Assembly: GCA_021014325.1 (NCBI GenBank)
Contig: CM037472.1
Location: 37,162,234-37,226,233 of the forward strand
DNA: 64,000 bases
Source of the DNA: Plazaster borealis
Lineage: Eukaryota > Echinodermata > Asteroidea > Forcipulatida > Labidiasteridae
Direction of reading: 5' to 3'
Shown: piece by piece, positions 8,246 to 18,481 of the stretch
How positions within the stretch are numbered: position 1 is the stretch's first letter
Layout of the letters: every line of letters begins with the position of its first letter
Made by a program: the position numbers and the translations under genes
Notes under the pieces: model-generated
What the model was told of the DNA's origin: nothing
Seen by the model: the letters and a program-made list of their open reading frames with translations, nothing else
Databases searched by the model: none

Positions 8246-11200
8246 ATGGAAGAGAAACGCTTGAATGCAGGATTTGTGGCTGTTCATTTAGGTAAGTGTC
8301 GTAGGAACAAGTAATATAGCCCTGGTAAGTGGTAGGACGTCAAAACTATTAATTATTGTTTTGTTCTTGTTGACTGCTGGAGTGGATTGTGGAAATGGAA
8401 TGCCCTGCCCCCGCTGTCATCGAAGCACCTTCTACACCATCCTTCAAAGAAAGGCTTAAAACGCACCTAAGCCAGCACATCTAACAACTGACCCTCATTG
8501 ACCCCCATTGGCGTGATACTCCAGAGGAGGCGTTGCCAATTATTTATCCAGATCCAGTTTGCGTTGCATGCAGTATGCACTGCCCAGTGATTACAACTTG
8601 TTGTATGCAACGGAGGAGTCCAACCTGGGCTAGCCCACCTTGTTGAGCTGTAATGGCTCTCTTTTAACATCGGTCTCATAGCACTCACCATTAGTGTTAT
8701 GAGACCGATGTTAAATTTTAAAAGAGAGCCACTACAGCTCAACAAGGTGGGCTAAACCTGGGCATACACTAACAATAACATAACAATAACAGAACACTAA
8801 CAATAACAAGACTAACACTGTTCAAACAGTCAATGACAACATAGACAATCATATTTTAATGTGTATTACTATTAGTACCTTAATTTATCTAGTAGTAGAT
8901 AATCTACCTCCATGTTTTGAGTAAGGCAACTTTTTAGTATTGTAGTGTTTACTATAATAAAACACATCAATTGCCAATTTTTTTTCAACTTTTTTATTTA
9001 TTTCATTTTTATTTATTTAATCTTTTATTTTATTTTATTATATATTTTCTTTACTTGTTTATTTTCATTATTTATTTTGTGTACTTTTTTTATTTATACT
9101 TTCTTTGTTTATATTTTAATGTGGGTTTTTTTTGTACATTTTAATATGTGCAATTTTTACATAGTTTTCCACCTTTTATTGCTGTACATAACATTTTTTA
9201 TTTGTTTTGTTATATTCACTGAAATTCTGTATAGCCAGTAGCATTGGAAACGAAGGCTCTTGGGCCACAGTTATTAGGTTAACTTTTTTCTTTCCTGGCA
9301 TGTGTTGCTGGCTCTATTTGTTTGTTCCCTAGTATTTTTATCATTGTCTCTACTGTTTTGTATTTTTATTGTCTTGTGAAGTAAGCGAATAAATAATAAT
9401 AATAATAATAATAATTACATCAAGATCAAGAGCAAGATGAAATAAATAATAATACCTGTTTGAAGCCACAACATTATTTGTTACTGTTTTCATTATTTTC
9501 ATTATTTTCATTGTTTTTCATTGTTTCTAGGAGCAGGTTATCATGCACAAGAGAATATGCAAGAATACAAAGCAGTATGCCAGAAAGCATGCAAACAGGT
9601 ACTTACTATATTTAAAGGCACTGAACACATTTGGAAACTGTCAAAGACCAGTGTTCTCGCTTGGTGTATCCCAACATATGCATCAAATAACAAGCCTGTG
9701 AAAATTTGGGCTTATTTGGTCATCGAAGTTGCAAGAAAATGATGAAAGAAAAAACACCCTTGTTGTACAAATTTGTGTGCTTTCGGATAGGAATAAACAC
9801 TTCTTGCAAGAAGTTTTTATTATTTAAGTGAGAAATTACCTCTTTCTCAAAAACTACGTTACTTCAGAGGGAGTCGTTTCCTACAATGTTTTATACTATC
9901 AACAGCTCTTCGTTGCTTGTTACCAAGTAAGTTTTTATGCTAATATTTGTTTTGAGTCATTACCAAATGTGTACAATACCTTTAAGTCAAGATATAATGC
10001 CAGAAAGCATGCAAACAGGTACTTACTATATTTAAGTCAAGACATGATTGATAAGAGGCTTCCAGGGTTCTCCCCAGGATTTTTCAAAACTGTGGGGCAT
10101 TCTGGCCTCACACTGAATTGAAACGAGGTCCTCAAAATGTTTTTCCTTTGTGTTTATCTTCGGTTTTAAAATCCCTACTGTGTGCAGTCTAGAGCACTCT
10201 TAAATGGTTTTATCTTTATGATTTTTGTCAATTGATCTGAAGTACCTCCCGCCCTGCCCACCTTTAAATTTGTTAGATTGTAAAGGAAACAGAACGACTA
10301 TGTGGCACGTCGTGGCCTAGCGGTTTAGTGCATCGGACTCAAGTTCTGTGTGCTGAGTCATCAGGGTGTAGGTTCGAATCCTGGTCATGACACTTTGTCC
10401 TTGAGCAAGACACTCTTAACTAAAATTGCTTCTCATCACCCTGGGGTAATTGGGTACCTGTGAGGGCAGAGATGGTTCTTGTGATGGATTTAGCTTGGTG
10501 CGCTACATACGTGGCAGCACAGGCTGTATACTCCCCAGGGAGCTGAGATGGTTTAAGGAAAGATTAATATGGCCCAGTGACCAGGGGTAATAATATTTGA
10601 AGCGAATGATCATTCTTTGGAATTGCGCTATGTAAGAGTCGATATTATTATTATTATTACTATAATATGATTGTCTCTATGTTTTGTTTCAGGCCATGGA
10701 GCTGATCAAAGGACAACAAAGTGCCCTGGATGTAGTTGCTGCAACAGTAGCCATACTAGAGGTAATCAAATATTAACAAGATTATTTCCATTTCACTCCA
10801 AATAAATTAATGTATAATATCTCCCCTTTGAAATTTGGTTGTGCCTACATAAGACTTATAGGCATGTGGAGTTTTATGGCCGAGCGGTCTAGCGCATCAA
10901 ACTCATCTTCTGGTGACTGAGTCATCGGAGTGTGGGTTCGAATCCCGGTTGCAACAATTGTGTCCGTGAGCGAAGACACTTAAAATTGCAACTCTTCACT
11001 CGCGAGTAAACAGTTACCTGCGAGGGTAGCTAGAGATTGTTGCTGTGAATGGTTAGCAACCTGTGCGGCCATTTGGCTGCCGGTGCTGCATACTCCTAAG
11101 GAGCTGAGATGGTTTCAGGAATACTTAGGGCCCAATGAATGGGGGTAGTAATATGTAACATTGATACATGCTGTGAGGGGCCTACTTGGCTTGAAATGGC

Positions 11201-14200
11201 GTCATAAATACATGTATTATATTATGTCAATACATGTATGTCATACCTTAAAAAACAAAAATTCATTGATCTATTTTCATCAACATTTTTAAATACCAGA
11301 GGGGAGGGGGTAGATGTTGAAAGATAAGTACATGTTTCTATAACCACTTCTCCTCGGATGAGGTGTTTATCCACCAAATTGTTCTCAACTTGCTTACGGT
11401 GAGCATTTTTTGTCACCCGGAACAACTTCAGAGCACCCTCAATTGTTTTCAGTCAGTCATCAGACGGCTGACAAGTATAGCGTGGCATTGTTTAGTGTGC
11501 ACAGGTATGCACCTACCGTGCTACGCTTCGTTTCACCCATACAAAGAGGGAGAGAAGGTACTGAAATTTATGCTCGTAATCTCCCTTTTTCTGGGGGTTA
11601 ATTTGTAATCACCCATTCCAAACCTTTGTCCTGTTGTTGTACAAATGTGGCATACAAGAATGGACAGACTGCCACCATTGTTTATCATTGTATTCAGCTC
11701 AATGGGAAGTAAGTCCGAGTGTTCCAAGATTCCACCATACCATGGCAGATTATCGGCCGAGGCTTACGGCCAAGGTTTTGTGATTCACGGTGAATGCCTA
11801 CTCATATTTTCTCCCAGGAGAACAACACATCCTGGTGCTTATTGTGAGAACCTTTGTTGTCTTTTTTTTTTTTGGGGGGGGGGGTCAAGTCAGAGTTTCA
11901 ATGTGGCAACAATATTTGCAAAGGAAAATCATTTCTCTTGAAGCTCCAAAAAGGTTTGAAAAATAATACCACGGGGAGGCACGGAAATTTTCTTTCGGAA
12001 TACCGCCCCAAAAAGTTTTAAAATGTTAATGCACTACATGCAGTGAAGGAGGCAGTGGCATTAAAGGGATTGTACACGTTTGGTAATTTTCAGAGTCATC
12101 ACCAAACATATACAGACCCTTTAATGACATACTTGTACATGTAGCAAGCCCTAAATCATGGAACGGAGGATTTCTTACTTCTGTGGCAGACCCTTTATAA
12201 GAGATAATTTGGGACACAGTTAATTTTTGTGATTTGAATAAATTGATTGGGACTTGTTTACAGGATAGTGCATTCACCAATGCAGGTATTGGATCCAACC
12301 TCAATCTATGTGGCAACGTGGAATGTGATGCAAGTATCATGGAAGGGACCAGTCTACTGTATGGCGCTGTTGGGGCCATACCTAGTAAGTTTATTACATG
12401 TACTTCGGACAAAAACACACACAAGAATATCCATATATCTTATATTGATGTTACCATAACCAAATCCCCTAATGGCATTGTCACGGATGTCTACAGTAAA
12501 CCCACCGACACCCACCAGTACCTTCTCTCCAACAGTTGCCACCCTAGTCACTGTAAGAAGGCAATTGCTTACAGTCAGGCCTTACGTATCAGACGTATCT
12601 GTTCTACAGATACCCTGTACAAGAGGCGCTCATCAGAGCTAAGGAAACACCTTGTATCTAGGGGCCACAGCGAACGCAGGGTCCAACTTGCAATCAACAG
12701 GGCTCTCAATGTACCTCGTCATACTCTGTTGACTAACACGGGAACTAAAAAAGCTCCTACCAATAGAGTGGCCTTGGTCACCACCTTCCACCCCGAACTA
12801 CCTAAACTTTCCTCAATCCTCAATAATAACATGACCATCCTTCACTCCTCCAACAGGTTACACTCAGCAATCCCTGAGGTCCCCATGGTTGCATTTCGCT
12901 GTCCTAAGAACCTGGGTGACATCCTAGTCAGGGCCAAACTTCCCCCAGGTACAGTCCGAACTGAACCCTCAACAGAAATACTGGGCTGTCACAAATGTAC
13001 CCGTTCCAAATGTAGAACGTGTCTGTACATCAAGCCCTCACTTAAGGTAAAGAGTCATATCACTGGCTCTTCATACAACATCAAGACCGACTCCCAATGT
13101 AGCACACCTAATGTAGTTTATGTCATATCATGTAAGAGATGTGGGCTACAATATGTGGGAGAGACTAAGACCAAACTCAGTCTTCGCTTTGCGAATCATG
13201 TCTCTTCCATAAAGACCAAGAAACCGTACCCAGTCTCTATCCACTTCAACAGCCCCAACCATAGTGTCAAGGATGTTGAACTTCTGGTGATTGAAGCTTG
13301 CAATGGTGATGACACACACCGCAAGCATAGAGAATCACACTGGATTCACCAACTCAAGACAGTCCAACCCTTTAGACTAAACATAAACACTGGTGTTAAA
13401 TAACTTCCCATTACCCTCCACTTCACTCCTCTGCCTGATAATTCATTTGTTGTATATATTCTGTAAATAAAGTGTAAATAAACACATTTTTTTCTGTCAA
13501 TAATTTGTTTTTTATAAATTTCTTACTATAAATATCTCATGTAGTAACCTTTTTTCCACAGGTCCCTCACACCTATTTTTAATATCATCCTACCTTTGAT
13601 CTTGCTATTCTTTAATTGACCATTGTTAGTTGCATCATGATGCAACTTGCTCTCCAATCCCACCCTTTCATGTTTCCCTGCATTGTTATCGAACAATGCA
13701 TTTACCACTTTTATGGTCCAGTAATCCATCCTTTCATACTATACATCCTTTGTCCTCACCACTTTACTCCTATTGGTTCATAGCCACCAATTGTTTCTGA
13801 AATAGAAACTTTGATTGGCTATAATTTTCCCGCTTCTTTCTGGATCCTTCCCTTAATCCCTTTCCCCTCTCTTTTTCTATAAATGGATATGTATTTGTTT
13901 GTACTTGTTTTATGCCTCTGAAGAAGGTCCGGTCTGGATCGAAAGCTAAGGCCATCTACCCTACTTATGATATACTCATTACTCAATATAAGATTCAAAT
14001 AATTGTTACTAAAAAAGCTCTTTGATATTTGGTTGATTTTAACCCTTAGAGCTGTCTATTATTACAGGGTTTTTTTTCTTCATTTTTGTGCTCACTTTCA
14101 TCAGGTATAAGGAATCCTATCAAAGTTTGCCAAGCCCTCGTCTCAGAGCAGAAGAAAGGATCCCTGTCGTGTGGTCGAATTCAACCGTGGTAAAGACTTG

Positions 14201-17200
14201 CATTGTATTGTGATGATGTAGATTTTAGCATGTTATGGTATTGTTTGGTATTGACCCCCTTGCACGAAGCGCAGCGCACTTACAGGCGCCTATCCTGTCC
14301 GCCATTTTGGGAGGCAAAATGTACACCTGTCTTAAGAAACGATCATTTTACATCTTATACCCATTTATGGCGTGTTGTGGCCAAGGGGTCAAGAACACCG
14401 GACTCAAGCTCTGGTGTTTCTGATCAGCAGAGTGTGGGTTCAAGTCCCAGTCGTGACACTTGTGTCCTTGAGCAAGATACTTTACCATAATTGCTTTGTC
14501 CTTCGGATGGGACATTAAGCTGTAGGTCTCATGTACTAGGATTGATAGTGCACGTAAAAAAACCCAGAACACTTATCGTGGAAGAGGAGGGGTTAACCCC
14601 GGTGTTTCGGGTTCACATAGCAAGTACCCTTGTTTACAGGTTTCCTCAGGCTTTCAAGCTACAGTGATTAAGTTCACTTATGAGGCATCCTTGGTTTCAT
14701 TACCAGAAATATATCATAACAATAATAATTTTAAAAGACTTGTTCAAGCTAGACCTTATTGTACAAAATTGGCGATAGAAAAACCTAGAATTGCACTAAC
14801 GTCCGTTCATTTTGATTAATTTTTTTTTTTGGGGGGGGGGAGTTCCTTATGAGCTGTTTTAGTTTCCATACTCGTGTTTCTTACTTAAAAAATAAAAAAA
14901 TGAATCTGAAAAAATAGAATTTGTTTTGTTTTCTTCAGCTTTTTGGTTGGCAATGGTGCATTACAGTGGGCTCAGGATCACGGTATTAAGGGAGTACCAA
15001 TGAGTTCGCTACTCGCCAAAAACTCACTCAAGGCTTACCGCAAACACAAGAGAAGACTTTCTGATGTGGAACGGGGAGTGGCAAAGACAAGAAACACCGA
15101 AGACACCAAGGTAAGTCATTACGACCCTTCTCCATTGTAGATATTATATTAAGTGTAACTGCTGTTTTTGTTTATTTTGAGGAAACAATATTCGACTTGA
15201 AGAAACAGGATGCCATGGTAGCAACTCTTGGTTTGGGGGGTTTTATTTTATATCTAAGGAGCAAATGTGAACAAGGCCCAATGAGGTCAATGAACAGAAT
15301 GAAAATTAGAGTCAGACTGAAGGCTCTTAAAAGAAAAACTCTGATTGGCTAATCAAATGGTTCACTGCAACTCAGAGTTGCTAGACAAGTTTAATAGAAA
15401 ACAAAGATATATGGTATCAAGGAAACACTGATTTATGTAAGAAGAAGGTTTAATGCACACAGCATTTGAAGGACTGAATCCCTTCCTCGGTGATGTTGCC
15501 AACAGCAGAGACTGGAAGATTGTTCCATAGGGGGACAGCAGTGGGAATGAAACTTCTGTCCAAGCAGCAAGGAGAGAGCTTGTTCAGGCAAAGGTACACT
15601 AAAGCGGGTTACATGATGCCTTAGGCCAAAACAATTTTTTTGTTTTCCTCGTCCGTCCGACCAACTGTCATTTGCGTTGGACCAATTTTTTTTCCAAATT
15701 TGTTTAAAACTTGTTTTTCTTCAAAATTGTCATTAAAATTCTCAGAAAAAAATTGGTCAACAAATGTTGAAACAGGAAGAAACTATATATTGAATTTAAA
15801 GCAGTTTACCAACCCAGGGTGTTCATACATTCCTGACTTTTTATTCTGGTGAAATTTCAGTACTGCTATGCACTCATCAGCTGGTATCTCCGGTAAAGCA
15901 TTCATCTCAACATCTCCACATCAACAACATAAAATCTTGTTAGTTGAACAGTTGTTAGTATTTAAATACTATTCAAAGACATTTAATAAAAGATTTCAAT
16001 ACAATGAAAGTGTTGTGGTTTGTGTTTGGACTTAATATTTTATTACCAAAGAGTTTATATTCCCAAATACAATATCCATATTTTAAAAAAAAAAAATCAA
16101 AAATCAAAACAAAAACCGACCGATCGATCCTACCTTTTGAGGACCCTCTATGGACAAACAATTTGGTTTTTTTGCTTTATGTATGGTTGGGGAAGCAAGG
16201 CTAAAAGCTCTGCTGGGCAGTGGCTGGTCTGCATTCGATACATAACTGTACCTGCAGATACCTGTCGTCTTTGAAGCAGGCTGGTGATGTTGAGTTGTAG
16301 CTTCATCAACTCCTGTTACTGTGTTTTGTATAACAGGGTGTCCGCAGAGCCTTAAAAAGCCTTCGATTGAATTAATCTAAATTTATGCCTTAACAAGCAT
16401 TACAAATTATTAGAGATATTGTTTAATATTAAAAAGCCTGGCCTCTTGTCACCGGGAATCTGCTCTGTAATGCGGGGGTTGTGGGTTCGAATCCCACTGG
16501 AAGAGCTTGATTTTTTTACCTGTAGTACTCGGAGAGCAGTAAGTTTACATCGCTTATTACACATTGGTGTAAGGTTAAGAAACGGATACAAAAAATGGCT
16601 ATGATTTGGGGTTGAACAAAGACAAATTGACTAGAGCGGGATTTGAACCAACGACCTCCAGATCAACGTGCCGGCGCTCTACCAACTGAGCTATCTAGCC
16701 CATTGTTGGTGTCTCCCTATTTTGTCAATATCTTTGTTCGGGGGTGCCAGTCAGTTAGTAGAACGCCAGTCAGTTGGTAAAGCGCCGGCACGTTAGTCGG
16801 TTGGTTCAAATCCCGCTCTAGTCAATATCTGGAAAAAAAATGGCTATGTGACGGAACAACAGGAATACAAATTGACGATGATCTCTATCTTTACTGCTCT
16901 CCTCCCAAACGCAGTCAGAATGTGTGACTCCAGGCAGTGGCCCCATCGATGATACCTTAAGGTGTGCCCCATTGGACACCGTTGGAGCAGTTTGTGTGGA
17001 TGCAGATGGTCACGTTGCCAGTGCTGTGTCTAGCGGAGGCATAACACTCAAACATCCTGGACGAGTCGGTCAGGTATAAACCATGAAACCTGTGACATAA
17101 TAATACTATAATAGATGTTAATTTTGCATCGGGGGTAAAGAATATAATTTTGTTTTGACCCTTACACAGATGTGTATGAAGCACTGTATACTCAGTACTT

Positions 17201-18449
17201 TCTCGAGTTCTGAGAACAAAAAAATCCACAGGCAAATCACTCGGGAAAGTACTGAGTATACAGTGCTTAATACACATCGGTGAAAGGGTCAAAACAAAAT
17301 TATATAATAATACTTGGTTATTTTATAGCACACATAATCTAGTAAAATAGTAGCTAGATCAAGGCGCTTTGCTACATTAATATTCATGAGATGATTCTTG
17401 TGATTGATCTAGTCTGGTGCGCTACATACTTGGCAGCACAGGCTGTATACTCCCCAGGGAGCTGAGATGGTTTAAGGAATGAAGTAAATGGCCAAGTGAC
17501 CAGGCGTAATAATGTCAAAGCCCATGATATCACTGCGTGATGGATTTGAGCGCTATACAAGAATCCACTATGTAACTCTTTAGAGACCATTCATTTCTGT
17601 TTAATCATCACCATACGCCCAGACATTGCTCATCGTGTTGATTTTTTTACTCCTTTTTTTCAGGAAAAATGTCAGGAAAATTATTAAGAAACACAAATAT
17701 ATGGGTTTGTTTTAGAACTGTAGATTCTCTGTTAACATTGGAAACATTGGCAAATGTCAATTTTAGTACATTACATTCATTTCGGTACAAGCCGCTTGCG
17801 GCCGCTACGGTCTCAATAAGTACCTATTTTTAGCAATGCCATGTTTTTGAATTAGTGTTTATCCTTAGTGTTTTTACTGATTTGATATTTGAGTGTACCG
17901 GTAACTGTCTATAATTACCTTTTAACTGTATTTTCTCAAAAGTTTTAAATCTGTATGGATTGTTATTGTTTTTCAAATTGCTAAGCGCCAGGAGCATGTT
18001 TCATGGATGGACGCTATATATATATTGTCATTACTATTATTATATTATGAGGCGGACGCTCTGTTTTCTCCCTATTTGGTGGGAAGAAATTTCGTTAAAT
18101 AGTGCCCTCATTTGACTCAACTTTTGTACCCCTTTTATGTGGCTCTTAAATCTGTCTAGTATAGAGTATTCTGAGGGCCGACAGTGACCGTCTTATTTTT
18201 CATTCAGGCCTCATCCTATGGGTGTGGCTGCTGGGCACAGACAGGGCGGGGTACAGTCCCGTCTGTTGCGTGCAGTACATCAGGCTGTGGGGAGTATCTC
18301 ATGAGGACCCTTCTGGCTAAGGAGTGCTGTGATGGAGTTCGGCGGTCGGACGAATGTACCACCATCGGGATACAGAGGGTCTTCAAAGAAAAATTCCTTG
18401 GTAGTTATAGCTTCTTGTCTCTTGATGGATTAATAGCGGTACATGTGTT

Positions 18450-18481
<32 letters not shown>

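Noticed and set aside
8945..9241. Plus-strand ORF rich in Phe, Ile and Leu (98 codons)
   Set aside because: Produced by T-rich low complexity within TASP1 intron 1; it has no protein-like pattern.
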